DNA from: Streptomyces sp. NRRL S-31 | Lineage (GTDB): Bacteria > Actinomycetota > Actinomycetes > Streptomycetales > Streptomycetaceae | Direction of reading: 5' to 3' | DNA length: 38,009 bases | Assembly: GCF_000718775.1 (NCBI RefSeq) | Contig: NZ_JOCB01000088.1 | Coordinates: 1-38,009, forward strand | Shown here: positions 8,214 through 16,490 of the stretch, piece after piece | Position numbering within the stretch: position 1 is the first letter of the stretch | How the letters are laid out: the number at the start of each line of letters is the position of its first letter | Notes under the pieces: generated by a model | What the model saw: only the letters and a program-made list of their open reading frames with translations | What the model was told of the DNA's origin: nothing | Databases searched by the model: none | Position numbers and translations under genes: made by a program

Positions 8214-9043
8214 GCGACACGGACGTACGACTCCAGCCGAAGAAGAAGGGACTGACCCGGCGGCAGAAGCGCACCGTGTCGCGGGGCGTCCAGTACGCCG
8301 TCTTCGCCGCCGCCGTGATCGCCTTCGCGGTCTCGGCGGACTGGGGGCGGCTCCAGAACCAGTTCGCCCAGGCCGACATCGCCCGGCAGATGTTCCCGGA
8401 CGTCATCACGCTGGCGCTCAAGAACACCGTGCTCTACACGCTGTCCGGCTTCGTCGTCGGGCTCGTCCTCGGCATGGTCATCGCGCTGATGCGGCTGTCC
8501 TCCGTGGGCCCGTACCGCTGGCTGGCGGGCGTCTACATCGAGATCTTCCGCGGCCTGCCGGCCCTGCTGATCTTCATCTTCGTCGGCGTCGCCGTGCCGC
8601 TCGCCTTCCCCGGCACCGAGATCCCCGGCGGCACGTACGGCAAGGTCGCCCTCGCGCTCGGCCTCGTCTCGGCCGCCTACATGGCCGAGACCATCCGGGC
8701 CGGCATCCAGGCCGTGCCCAAGGGGCAGATGGAGGCGGCCCGCTCGCTCGGCTTCTCGCCCGCGAAGGCCATGGTCTCGATCATCATCCCGCAGGCCTTC
8801 CGGATCATCCTGCCGCCGCTCACCAACGAACTGGTCCTGCTCTTCAAGGACTCCTCGCTGGTGCTGTTCCTCGGCGTCACCCTGGAGGAGCGGGAACTGT
8901 CCAAGTTCGGCCGCGACCTCGCCAGCACCACCGCCAATTCCACGCCGATCCTGGTCGCGGGCCTGTGCTACCTGCTGGTCACCATCCCGCTCAGCTTCGT
9001 CGTCCGCCGTATGGAGACCAAGGCCCAGGAGGCGATCCGGTGA
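8210..9043 (+). CDS. Amino-acid ABC transporter permease
   Basis: 277-aa inner-membrane permease of the HisMQ/GlnP type. About five hydrophobic segments are visible: [15 protein letters not shown] (about 28-42), [53 protein letters not shown] and the last [19 protein letters not shown]. The ATPase-coupling EAA loop is present as [17 protein letters not shown] with downstream IIPQAF. One permease gene is present, so it probably works as a homodimer. The ATG overlaps the upstream stop and its own stop overlaps the ATPase GTG, which indicates translational coupling through all three genes. Confidence 0.93.
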   Translation: MSDTDVRLQPKKKGLTRRQKRTVSRGVQYAVFAAAVIAFAVSADWGRLQNQFAQADIARQMFPDVITLALKNTVLYTLSGFVVGLVLGMVIALMRLSSVGPYRWLAGVYIEIFRGLPALLIFIFVGVAVPLAFPGTEIPGGTYGKVALALGLVSAAYMAETIRAGIQAVPKGQMEAARSLGFSPAKAMVSIIIPQAFRIILPPLTNELVLLFKDSSLVLFLGVTLEERELSKFGRDLASTTANSTPILVAGLCYLLVTIPLSFVVRRMETKAQEAIR

Positions 9044-9834
9044 GCCGCCCCGAGATCGAGGTACGCGGGCTGCACAAGTCCTTCGGCGACAACGAGGTGC
9101 TGCGCGGCATCGACCTGGAGATCGGCCAGGGCGAGGTCGTCTGCGTCATCGGCCCCTCCGGCTCCGGCAAGTCGACGCTGCTGCGCTGCGTGAACCTGTT
9201 GGAGGAGCCCAGCCGGGGCCAGGTCTTCGTCGGCGGCGGCGAGGTGACCGACCCCGATGTCGACATCGACGCCGTGCGCCGCCGGATCGGCATGGTCTTC
9301 CAGCAGTTCAACCTCTTCCCGCACCTGAGCGTCACCGAGAACCTCACGTTGCCCCAGCGCCGGGTCCTCGGGCGGGACAAGGCGGCGGCCGCGCGGATCG
9401 CCGCCGAGAACCTGGCCCGGGTCGGCCTCGCGGAGAAGGCGGACGCCTACCCGGCCTCCCTCTCCGGCGGCCAGCAGCAGCGCGTCGCCATCGCCCGCGC
9501 GCTCGCCATGGGGCCCGAGGTGATGCTGTTCGACGAGCCGACCTCCGCGCTCGACCCCGAACTGGTCGGTGACGTCCTCGCCGTCATGCGCATGCTCGCC
9601 CGGGAGGGCATGACGATGATGGTCGTCACGCACGAGATGACCTTCGCCCGCGAGGTCGCCGACCGGGTCGTCTTCATGGACGGCGGCGTGATCGTCGAGG
9701 ACGGCAGCCCCGAGCAGGTCATCGGCGCCCCGCGGCACGAGCGCACCCGGCACTTCCTCTCCCGCCTGCTCGACCCGGCGATGGCCGAGGTGGAGGAGGA
9801 GACCTCCGATCAGGTGGGGAAGTCGGAACCGTAG
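9040..9834 (+). CDS. Amino-acid ABC transporter ATP-binding protein
   Basis: 264-aa GlnQ/HisP-type ATPase. Walker A is GPSGSGKST (about residues 38-46), Q-loop [11 protein letters not shown], signature LSGGQQQR, Walker [15 protein letters not shown], and the H-switch [27 protein letters not shown] near the C-terminus is typical of this subfamily. GTG 9040 overlaps the permease stop (GTGA), so the start is firm. The last about 20 residues are acidic ([10 protein letters not shown]) and look non-conserved. A large hairpin terminator follows. Confidence 0.95.
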   Translation: MSRPEIEVRGLHKSFGDNEVLRGIDLEIGQGEVVCVIGPSGSGKSTLLRCVNLLEEPSRGQVFVGGGEVTDPDVDIDAVRRRIGMVFQQFNLFPHLSVTENLTLPQRRVLGRDKAAAARIAAENLARVGLAEKADAYPASLSGGQQQRVAIARALAMGPEVMLFDEPTSALDPELVGDVLAVMRMLAREGMTMMVVTHEMTFAREVADRVVFMDGGVIVEDGSPEQVIGAPRHERTRHFLSRLLDPAMAEVEEETSDQVGKSEP

Positions 9835-9844
9835 GTCGCCGGGT

Positions 9845-9896
9845 CCTGTCGTCAGACTCCCGCCGTCCGCCCGGAGGGCGGGAGTCTGACGACAGG
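9845..9896 (+). terminator. Long hairpin terminator after the ABC operon
   Basis: Arms 9845-9864 (CCTGTCGTCAGACTCCCGCC) and 9877-9896 are perfectly complementary over 20 bp. The 12-nt centre (9865-9876) can extend the stem by another 4 bp after one mismatch. It lies 10 nt after the ATPase stop. It probably ends the importer transcript and insulates the amidohydrolase gene. Confidence 0.85.
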
Positions 9897-9899
9897 GCC

Positions 9900-9905
9900 T
9901 AGGGT
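9900..9905 (+). promoter_or_regulatory. -10 element (TAGGGT) for a leaderless amidohydrolase transcript
   Basis: TAGGGT fits the TAnnnT -10 pattern and ends 7 nt before ATG 9913, the spacing of leaderless Streptomyces genes. It abuts the right arm of the terminator hairpin. No recognisable -35 or Shine-Dalgarno sequence. Confidence 0.4.
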
Positions 9906-9912
9906 GCGGTGC

Positions 9913-11004
9913 ATGAGCGATGGGGTGGTGCTGCGCGTGAAGGGCCGGGTCCTGGCGGGCCCGGAGGACGTCCATGACGAGCTGTGGGTGATCGGGGGCC
10001 GGATCTCCTACGACCGCCCCGCCGGAGCCCGGGACGTGCGGACCGTCGAGGGATGGGCGCTGCCCGGCCTGGTCGACGCGCACTGCCACGTCGGCCTCGA
10101 CGCGCACGGCCCGGTCGACGCGGAGACCGCCGAGAAGCAGGCCCGCACCGACCGGGACGCCGGCACCCTGCTGATCAGGGACGCCGGCTCGCCCTCCGAC
10201 ACCCGCTGGATCGACGACCGGGACGACCTGCCGAGGATCATCCGGGCGGGCCGGCACATCGCCCGCACCCGCCGCTACATCCGCAACTACGCCTGGGAGA
10301 TCGAGCCGGAGGACCTGGTGGCGTACGTCGCCCGGGAGGCCCGGCGCGGCGACGGCTGGGTCAAGCTGGTCGGTGACTGGATCGACCGCGGCCTCGGCGA
10401 CCTCGACGCCTGCTGGCCCCGCGCGGCGGCCGAGGCCGCGATCGCCGAGGCGCACCGGCTCGGCGCCCGCGTCACCGCCCACTGCTTCGCCGAGAGTTCG
10501 CTGCGCGACCTGGTCGAGGCGGGCATCGACTGCGTCGAGCACGCGACGGGCCTCACCGAGGATCTGATCCCGCTCTTCGCCGAGCGGGGCGTCGCCATCG
10601 TCCCCACCCTCGTCAACACCGCCACCTTCCCGGACCTCGCGCGCGGCGGCGAGCGCAAGTTCCCGCGCTGGGCGGCCCATATGCGCCGGCTGTACGAGCG
10701 GCGCCACGACACCGTGCGCGCCGCCTACGACGCCGGCATCCCGGTCTACGTCGGCACCGACGCCGGCGGCTCGCTCGCCCACGGCCTGGTCGCGGCGGAG
10801 GTCGCCGAGCTGGTCACCGCCGGCATCCCGCCCCTCGCGGCGCTGTCGGCGACGAGCTGGGGTGCCCGAACCTGGCTCGGCCGGCCGGGGCTGGCGGAGG
10901 GCGCTCCCGCCGACCTGGTGGTGTACGAGGCCGATCCGCGGGCCGACGTGCGGGTGCTGGCGGCGCCGCGCCGGGTGGTGCTCAACGGACACGTCGTCGA
11001 GTAG
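9913..11004 (+). CDS. Amidohydrolase-superfamily metal-dependent hydrolase
   Basis: 363-aa cytosolic enzyme with the amidohydrolase layout: an N-terminal beta-sandwich strand (VVLRVKGRVLAGPEDVHDELWVIGGRI), then the TIM barrel. Metal ligands are His-x-His in LVDAHCHVGLDAHG (about residues 54-67), a likely carboxylated Lys in DGWVKLVGDWID, His in ARVTAHCFAES, His in IDCVEHATG and the catalytic Asp in YVGTDAGGSLAHG. The C-terminus returns to the sandwich domain (PADLVVYEADPRADVRVL). It resembles imidazolonepropionase/prolidase-type members, but the substrate is unknown. ATG 9913 is preferred over the in-frame GTG 9904 because a -10 element sits 7 nt upstream. Its position after the amino-acid importer suggests cleavage of an imported amide or cyclic compound; this is inference. 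Confidence 0.87.
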   Translation: MSDGVVLRVKGRVLAGPEDVHDELWVIGGRISYDRPAGARDVRTVEGWALPGLVDAHCHVGLDAHGPVDAETAEKQARTDRDAGTLLIRDAGSPSDTRWIDDRDDLPRIIRAGRHIARTRRYIRNYAWEIEPEDLVAYVAREARRGDGWVKLVGDWIDRGLGDLDACWPRAAAEAAIAEAHRLGARVTAHCFAESSLRDLVEAGIDCVEHATGLTEDLIPLFAERGVAIVPTLVNTATFPDLARGGERKFPRWAAHMRRLYERRHDTVRAAYDAGIPVYVGTDAGGSLAHGLVAAEVAELVTAGIPPLAALSATSWGARTWLGRPGLAEGAPADLVVYEADPRADVRVLAAPRRVVLNGHVVE

Positions 11005-11062
11005 GCGTGCCCGTGATTCGCATCGGCGTGCGGGGAATCCACGTTCGGGTGAAGTAACCCCG

Positions 11063-11084
11063 GATCACCGTCCGTTCACCCACA
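11063..11084 (+). promoter_or_regulatory. Candidate PHO box upstream of the LAETG protein
   Basis: Two adjoining 11-mers, GATCACCGTCC (11063-11073) and GTTCACCCACA (11074-11084), resemble PhoP direct-repeat units (consensus about GTTCACCnnnn). The second is close to consensus; the first has one key mismatch. A TAnnnT-like CAAGGT starts 7 bp downstream. The 7-bp inverted repeat GGGTGAA/TTCACCC (11047-11053, 11075-11081) shares the second unit. Tentative. Confidence 0.35.
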
Positions 11085-11138
11085 GTGGGGACAAGGTTGA
11101 CGGGTCCCAAGCAGTTCCGTCTGGGGGGTCCCACCACC

Positions 11139-12047
11139 TTGAACAGCGACAACTTCCGTATGCCCGCACGCCGATCGGCCGCCCTGGCGGCGGTCGTCGC
11201 CCTCACGTCCGCGCCCGCGGTCCTGGGCGCGGGCGCGGCGCACGCCACCGGCGACCACGGTCGCGCCACCGCCGTCGTCCTGCGCACCGGGCTCGACGTC
11301 TCCCTGCTCGACAAGTCCGTCGACGTCCCGCTCACGGTCGCCCTCGACGAGGTCCGGGCACCGCGCAGCGCCGACCGCTCCACGCTGTCCGCCCGGCTCG
11401 ACGGCGTGAACGGCGGCAAGCCGTTCACCGTGCTCGGCGCCGACGTCGCCGAGTCCGGGGCCACGGTCACGGCGCGGCGCGCCGAGGGCTCGGTCCGTCT
11501 CGCCCACGCCCGGCTGCACGTCCCCGGCCTGCCGCTGCTGTCCCTGATCGAGGCCGACGCCGTCACCGCCCGGGCCACCTGCGACGTCGGCAGGGCACCG
11601 GCCGCCTCGTCGAACGTCCTCGGCACCGTCACCGTCCTCGGCCGGCGTGTCACGCTGACCGCCGGCGGCCGGACGGAGGTGAAGGTACCCGGCGTCGGCG
11701 AGGTCCGCCTCGATCTCGCCCGGCGGACCACCACGACCCGTACGGCCGCCGCGACCGCCCTCGAACTCAAGGTCTCCGTCAACCCGCTGAACCTCAACGT
11801 CGCCGACGTCGAGGGCACCGTCACCCTGGCCGAGGCCACCTGCGCCTCCCCGGGGGCCCCGCCCACCGGCCGGCCGGTGCCCAGCCACGACCCGGCCGCC
11901 GACGTCCGCCCCCAGGGCGCCCCGGCCCAGGCCGACCTGGCGGAGACCGGCGGCAGCCCGGCGACCCCGTACATCGCGGGCGGCGCGCTGGCGCTGCTGC
12001 TGGCCGGCGGGGGAGCGCTGGCGCTGGCCCGCCGCCGGAAGCACTGA
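11139..12047 (+). CDS. SCO1860-family LAETG-anchored surface protein
   Basis: 302-aa secreted protein. It has an N-terminal signal peptide (RMPARRS, a hydrophobic stretch and a likely AHA cleavage near residue 36) and a cell-wall sorting signal at the end: LAETG (about 267-271), a hydrophobic segment (YIAGGALALLLAGGGALALA) and RRRKH. LAxTG is the motif of class E sortases, so it should be linked to peptidoglycan. The middle is rich in Val, Thr and Ala with many beta-prone strands and a single Cys pair, with no known catalytic motif. The TTG start at 11139 is preferred because GGGGGG lies about 10 nt upstream; the first ATG is at 11160. No sortase gene is nearby. Function unknown. Confidence 0.85.
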   Translation: MNSDNFRMPARRSAALAAVVALTSAPAVLGAGAAHATGDHGRATAVVLRTGLDVSLLDKSVDVPLTVALDEVRAPRSADRSTLSARLDGVNGGKPFTVLGADVAESGATVTARRAEGSVRLAHARLHVPGLPLLSLIEADAVTARATCDVGRAPAASSNVLGTVTVLGRRVTLTAGGRTEVKVPGVGEVRLDLARRTTTTRTAAATALELKVSVNPLNLNVADVEGTVTLAEATCASPGAPPTGRPVPSHDPAADVRPQGAPAQADLAETGGSPATPYIAGGALALLLAGGGALALARRRKH

Positions 12048-12138
12048 CACCGACGGCCCACGAGTCATCCCGGGCGCCTGAGCCACCGGACCGACCCCCG
12101 CACGACCGAGAACACGCCCAGCCCCTCGGCCGGGCCGC

Positions 12139-12640
12139 GGCGGGAGGGGAGAGGCGGGGGGCACCAGCCCGGTGGCTCGGCTCGGCGGGGCTGGCAGGGC
12201 AGGGGAGGGTAGCCCGGCGGCTCGGCCTGACCGTCCAGGTCGGCGGCTTCGCCGGGGCCGCTCCCGCCCGGCTGTTCGGCCCGGTGGCTCGGCCCCGGTC
12301 GCTTGGCCGCGCCGTTCAGCCCGCCGGGGCAGGCGGGGCAGGGGGGAGACTCGGCCGGGCCGTTCAGCGCGGCGGGTCGGCCCGGCGGCTCGGGCCCATC
12401 GCCTAGGCTGGGCCGCTCAGCCCGGCGGGATGGGCGGGGTGGGGCAGGAGGCAGCAGTTCGGTCGCTTGGCCGGGGCCGCTCCCGGCCGGCCGGGCAGCC
12501 CGGCGGGGCAGGCAGGGCAGGGGACAGCAGCCCGGTCGCTTGGCCGGGCGGGTTGCCCGGGCCGGTCCCGCCCGGTTTTTCAGCTCGGCGGGACAGGCGC
12601 GGCAGGGGGCAGCAGCCCGGTGGTCCGGCCGGGGCGCTCC
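12139..12640. repeat. Degenerate tandem GC-rich repeats extending into the 3' end of cobC
   Basis: Five to six imperfect copies of one unit begin near 12139, 12182, 12321, 12422, 12500 and 12585, spaced 43-139 bp. Each starts like CGGCGGGGCAGGCAGGGCAG, continues as CAGCAGCCCGGTCGCTTGG, and several end in TTCAGC or CTCAGC. Copies near 12422, 12500 and 12585 are the most alike. The array fills the gap between two convergent genes (12048-12579). The last copy lies inside the cobC frame and encodes its atypical tail. The rest shows no real coding signal and may come from slippage or unequal recombination. Confidence 0.75.
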
Positions 12641-13740
12641 GTGGGGGCGGTCCGTCCTGCCGTGTGGCCGGGGCGCTCCGCCTTGTCGGGCAGCGCCGTC
12701 GACAGGGCGGTCAGGAAGCCGTTGACCGTCGTCCGGTCCCGTACGGCGATCCGGACCCAGTCCGGGCCCAGGCCCGGGAACGTGTCCCCGCGCCGCACCG
12801 CGTAGCCGAGGTCGCGCAGCCGCCGTCGTACCGCGGCGGCGTCCGGCACCCGCACCAGCACGAACGGCCCCTCCGCCGGCCCGACCACCCGTACGCCCCG
12901 GCTGGCGAAGGCCGCCAGCTCCGCCACCAGGTGGGCCCGGTCCGCCGCGCCGCGGTGCGCCGCGTGCCCCGCCTCCGCCAGCGCCCGCGGCGCCACACAC
13001 GCCTCGGCCGCGGCCAGCGCCGGCGTCGACACCGGCCACAGCGGCTGGGCCCGCTCCAGGGCGGCGACGATCTCCGGCGGAGCCAGCACGTACCCGATGC
13101 GCAGCCCCGCCAGCCCCCAGGTCTTGGTCAGGCTGCGCAGCACCACGAGCCCGGGTACGTCCGTCCGCCCGGCCAGCGCCTCCCGTTCCCCCGGCACGGC
13201 GTCGATGAACGCCTCGTCCACCACCAGCGTCCGCCCCGGGCGGGCGAGCCCGGCGACGGTCCGGGCCGGGTGCAGCACGGACGTCGGATTGGTCGGGTTG
13301 CCGAGCACCACCAGGTCGGCGTCCTCCGGCACGGCCGCCGGGTCCAGCCGGAACCCGTCCGCCTCCGTGAGCAGCACCCGGCGCACGGTGTGCCCGGCGT
13401 CCCGCAGCGCCGCCTCCGGCTCCGTGAACTGCGGGTGCACCACCACCGGGCGGCGGACCTCCAGCGCCCGGGCGAGCAGCACGAACGCCTCCGCGGCCCC
13501 CGCCGTCAGCAGCACCCGCTCCACCGGCAGCCCGTGCCGCGCCGCGACCGCCGCCCGCGCGGCCCGCCCGTCGGGGTAGGCCGCGAGCGACGACAGCGAC
13601 CCGGCGATCTCCTCCCGCAGCCACGCCGGAGGCGTGTCGGCGCGGACGTTGACGGCGAGGTCGACCAGGGCCGCCCCGTCGTCCCGCACCTCGGCGTCGC
13701 CGTGGTGGCGCAGATCGTGTCCGGCGTCCTCAGTGCGCAT
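12580..13740 (-). CDS. cobC: Threonine-phosphate decarboxylase-like PLP protein CobC (Rv2231c type)
   Basis: 386-aa fold-type I PLP enzyme of the class I/II aminotransferase family, histidinol-phosphate aminotransferase-like. It is expected to supply (R)-1-amino-2-propanol phosphate by decarboxylating threonine phosphate for the cobinamide side arm. Visible are LVDLAVNVRADTPPAWL (N-terminal substrate loop), AYPDGRAARAAVAARHG, VVLGNPTNPTS, VDEAFIDAVPGE, and the Schiff-base lysine in LRSLTKTWGLAGLRIGYVLA. The family normally ends near LSTALPDKA; here about 30 extra residues rich in Arg, Pro, Thr and Gly are read from the repeat array. The start overlaps the cbiX stop by 11 nt. Last gene of the cobM-to-cobC block. 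Confidence 0.88.
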   Translation of the reverse strand: MRTEDAGHDLRHHGDAEVRDDGAALVDLAVNVRADTPPAWLREEIAGSLSSLAAYPDGRAARAAVAARHGLPVERVLLTAGAAEAFVLLARALEVRRPVVVHPQFTEPEAALRDAGHTVRRVLLTEADGFRLDPAAVPEDADLVVLGNPTNPTSVLHPARTVAGLARPGRTLVVDEAFIDAVPGEREALAGRTDVPGLVVLRSLTKTWGLAGLRIGYVLAPPEIVAALERAQPLWPVSTPALAAAEACVAPRALAEAGHAAHRGAADRAHLVAELAAFASRGVRVVGPAEGPFVLVRVPDAAAVRRRLRDLGYAVRRGDTFPGLGPDWVRIAVRDRTTVNGFLTALSTALPDKAERPGHTAGRTAPTERPGRTTGLLPPAAPVPPS

Positions 13741-14659
13741 GGCTGTGCGAGTGCCCCCCGTGATGGTGCCCGTGCCCGTGGTGGTGGCCGTCGTCGTCCG
13801 GGTGGAAGTGCGGCTGCTGCGGCAGCCCCACCTTGTCCTCGAAGCCCGGCAGCGCGATGCGGTACACGCACGAGTCGCAGTTCATGCGCAGATCGCCCTT
13901 GACGGCCTCCTCGTACCGCTCCATCACCAGGTCCAGCAGCTCCGGCTCGGGCCCGATGACGTCGGCCGACCGCACCTCGGTCTCCGGGTGCGCGGCGGCC
14001 CACTCCTCGGTCTGCCGCCGCACCCGGTCCGGCAGGATGCCGGTGAACAGGAAGTAGGGCAGGACGACGATCCGGCGCGCCCCCAGCGCCACGCAGCGGT
14101 CCAGGCCGCTCGGCACGTCCGGCGCCGCCAGCGACACGAACGCCGTCTCCACCCCGGCGTACCCGCGGCCCTCCCACAGCAGCCGCGCCGCCTTGAACAC
14201 CTCGGCGTTGGCGTCCGGGTCGGTGGACCCGCGCCCGACCAGCAGCACGGTGACGTCCGCCCGCTCCCCGGGCGCCGCGGCGGCAGTGCCGAGCGCCTCG
14301 TCCAGCCGCCGCTCCAGCACGCTCAGCAGCGCCGGGTGCGGGCCCAGCGGGCGGCCGTAGGTGTACGAGACGCCCGGGTGCCGCTCCTTCTCGCGGGCCA
14401 GCGCCGCCGGGATGTCGCCCTTGGCGTGCCCGGCGGACACCAGCATCAGCGGCACCGCGGCGAACCGGCGCACCCCCCGCTCGACCAGCTCGGTGACGGC
14501 TTCGCCGAGCGGCGGCGGGGACAGTTCGATGAAGCCGCCCGCGACGGGCAGCTCGGGGTGGCGGCGCCCCAGTTCGCGGACGAAGTCGCGGAACGCCTCG
14601 GCTCCGGCGTCGTCACGGGTGCCGTGTCCGGCGATGAGCAGGGCGGGCGGGGTGGTCAC
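13730..14659 (-). CDS. cbiX: Sirohydrochlorin chelatase CbiX, long form with Fe-S motif and His tail
   Basis: 309-aa two-domain class II chelatase that inserts cobalt (or iron) into sirohydrochlorin. The N-terminal half has LLIAGHGTRD and LMLVSAGHAKGDIPAAL with the catalytic histidines. The second half repeats the fold (LLVGRGSTDPDANAEV, PYFLFTGILPDRV). MNCDSC near residues 260-265 matches the MxCxxC motif that binds a [4Fe-4S] cluster in long CbiX proteins. The C-terminus is a His-rich metal tail (13 or more His in the last 25 residues, e.g. HHHGHGHHHGGHSHSHAH). The start is GTG 14659 with GAGGAG upstream. A 130-bp gap separates it from cobJ. A siroheme ferrochelatase role cannot be excluded, but the cob context favours cobalt. 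Confidence 0.9.
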   Translation of the reverse strand: MTTPPALLIAGHGTRDDAGAEAFRDFVRELGRRHPELPVAGGFIELSPPPLGEAVTELVERGVRRFAAVPLMLVSAGHAKGDIPAALAREKERHPGVSYTYGRPLGPHPALLSVLERRLDEALGTAAAAPGERADVTVLLVGRGSTDPDANAEVFKAARLLWEGRGYAGVETAFVSLAAPDVPSGLDRCVALGARRIVVLPYFLFTGILPDRVRRQTEEWAAAHPETEVRSADVIGPEPELLDLVMERYEEAVKGDLRMNCDSCVYRIALPGFEDKVGLPQQPHFHPDDDGHHHGHGHHHGGHSHSHAH

Positions 14660-14789
14660 GGGATCTCCTCGGACGAAGCGGGGTGGTGGAACGGGGCGTC
14701 GGGCACGGCGGTGGCCGCCGGGGCGGGCGCGACGGCGGCCGAACGGACCGGCGGCGGCAAGCGCGGGGGGCCCGGGCGGGCGGGAGGGC

Positions 14790-16490
14790 TCACCGGGCGT
14801 CCTCCCGGCCCGACTGCCAGCGGTAACCGCGCGGCGTCACCATGCGCCCCGCGATCTCGCGGGTCGCCGTGTTGCCCACGGTCACGACGGTCATCATGTC
14901 GACCGTCGCCGGGTCCAGCCCGGCGAGCGTGGTGACCCGGCTGGACTCGTCCGGCCGGGAGGCGTTGCGGACGACGCCGACGGGCGTCGCCGGGTCGCGG
15001 TGCCCGGCGAGCACCGCCAGCGCCTTGGGCAGCTGCCAGTCACGGCCCCGGGACCGCGGGTTGTAGAAGGTGACGACGAGGTCCGCCTCGGCCGCCGCGC
15101 GCACCCGGCGCTCGATGACCTCCCACGGCGTGTGCAGGTCGGACAGGCTGATGGACACGTGGTCATGGCCCAGCGGCGCGCCCAGCACCGCCCCGGCGGC
15201 CAGCGCGGCCGTCACCCCGGGCACCCCCACCACGTCGATGTCGTCCGACGCCTCCGCGAGCGCCGGGGAGGCCATGGCGTACACACCCGCGTCCCCGCTG
15301 CCGATCAGCGCCACGGCACGCCCCTCGCGGGCCTGCGCGACCGCCGTGCGGGCCCGCTCCTCCTCCGCGCCGAGCCCCGACTCCAGCACCCGGGTGCCGG
15401 GCCGCAGCAGATCGCGGACCTGGTCGACGTACTGGTCGAGCCCGACCAGCACCGAGGCCCGCCGCAGCTCGGCCGCCGCGCGCGGGGTGAGCAGGTCCCG
15501 GGCGCCCGGTCCGAGCCCGACCACCGCGAGCCGCCCGCGCCCCGGACGTCGGACCACGGCACAGGTCGCCATCGCCGGCCGTCCGTCGGCGCGCTCCGAC
15601 TTCCGCTTGGGGACCAGGAGTTCACCGCCCCGCGACAGCGCGGCGGCCTCCGCCACCGACGGTGTGCCGACGGCCGCCAGCGGCGCGTCCGACGGGTTCG
15701 GTACCGCGACGCCGGCCAGCTCCCCGGCGGAGTACGTCACCACGGGCACCCCGAGCCGCGCGGCGGCGCCGACGATGCCCGGCTCCTCCGCCTTGGCGTC
15801 CACGGTGGCGAGTTCGGCCACCGACGCCACCGAGAGCCCGGCCTCGGCCAGCGTCCGCTCGACCAGTCCGAGCACCTCGGCCTCCGGCGCGCCCCGGGAC
15901 GCCCCGACCCCGACCACCAGCGTCGGCGGGCGCAGCAGCACCTCGCGCTCGCCGGGTTCGACGGCCCGGTCGGTGACCCGGATGGTGTACGCCCCCTCGG
16001 ACGCCACCGGCAGCGGCGGCAGCGGCCACGCCACCTCCGCCTCCAGCGCGACCGGCTCCCCGTCCAGCAGGGCCCGGGAGACCGCGGCGACCGCACCCTC
16101 GTACGGCAGCCCGAGCGTGTCCAGACCCGGCAGCCCGACCGCGTCCGTCGCGGTCGTCACCACCGGCTCCGCGCCCAGCAGCTCCCCGACCTCGTGGGCG
16201 AGCGCGTTGGCGCCGCCGCCGTGCCCGCCGAGCAGCGACACCGCGAACCGGCCGCCCTCGTCCACCGAGACCACGCCCGGATCGGCCGCCTTGTCACCGA
16301 GCAGCGGCGCGAGCAGCCGTACCACCGCCCCCGTCGCGAGGAAGCAGACCAGCTGCTCGCACTCGGCGAACGCGGCCCGTACCGCCTCCCCGACGGGACC
16401 CTCGTACACCCGGGTGCGGTCCGGCCAGGCCGCGGCCAGCCGGTCCCGCGCCGCCGTCCCCGCCGCGGTGGCGGAAATGAGGCCGATCAC
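14790..16490 (-). CDS. cobJ: CbiG-CobJ fusion: cobalt-precorrin hydrolase-like domain with precorrin-3B C17-methyltransferase
   Basis: 566-aa bifunctional protein. Residues about 1-310 are CbiG-like: MIGLISATAAGTAARD, VCFLATGAVVRLLAPLL, SLLGGHGGGANALAHEV (CbiG N and middle), then VVGVGASRGAPEAEVLGLVE and ASVAELATVDAKAEEPGI (CbiG/CobE C-terminal). Residues about 320-560 are CobJ/CbiH: LAVVGLGPGARDLLTPRA at the SAM site, IGSGDAGVYAMASP, VVGVPGVTAALAAGA, LSDLHTPWEVI, TFYNPRSRGRDWQ. It methylates C17 with ring contraction; the CbiG part opens the lactone in anaerobic systems. Start is GTG 16490, overlapping the cobL TGA by 4 nt. Fusions of CbiG with CobJ occur in Streptomyces cob loci. Confidence 0.93.
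   Translation of the reverse strand: MIGLISATAAGTAARDRLAAAWPDRTRVYEGPVGEAVRAAFAECEQLVCFLATGAVVRLLAPLLGDKAADPGVVSVDEGGRFAVSLLGGHGGGANALAHEVGELLGAEPVVTTATDAVGLPGLDTLGLPYEGAVAAVSRALLDGEPVALEAEVAWPLPPLPVASEGAYTIRVTDRAVEPGEREVLLRPPTLVVGVGASRGAPEAEVLGLVERTLAEAGLSVASVAELATVDAKAEEPGIVGAAARLGVPVVTYSAGELAGVAVPNPSDAPLAAVGTPSVAEAAALSRGGELLVPKRKSERADGRPAMATCAVVRRPGRGRLAVVGLGPGARDLLTPRAAAELRRASVLVGLDQYVDQVRDLLRPGTRVLESGLGAEEERARTAVAQAREGRAVALIGSGDAGVYAMASPALAEASDDIDVVGVPGVTAALAAGAVLGAPLGHDHVSISLSDLHTPWEVIERRVRAAAEADLVVTFYNPRSRGRDWQLPKALAVLAGHRDPATPVGVVRNASRPDESSRVTTLAGLDPATVDMMTVVTVGNTATREIAGRMVTPRGYRWQSGREDAR

Noticed and set aside
7365..9834. ABC importer as an ectoine/hydroxyectoine uptake system
   Set aside because: It has one permease and a general family-3 binding protein, is divergent from a different enzyme and is separated from ect by another gene; nothing specific points to ectoine.
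12139..12640. Repeat array as a CRISPR
   Set aside because: Units are degenerate, spacing varies from 43 to 139 bp, there are no unique equal-length spacers and no cas genes.
14660..14789. Possible small gene between cbiX and cobJ
   Set aside because: Only Gly/Ala-rich fragments without ribosome site or conserved start; treated as a spacer within the operon.
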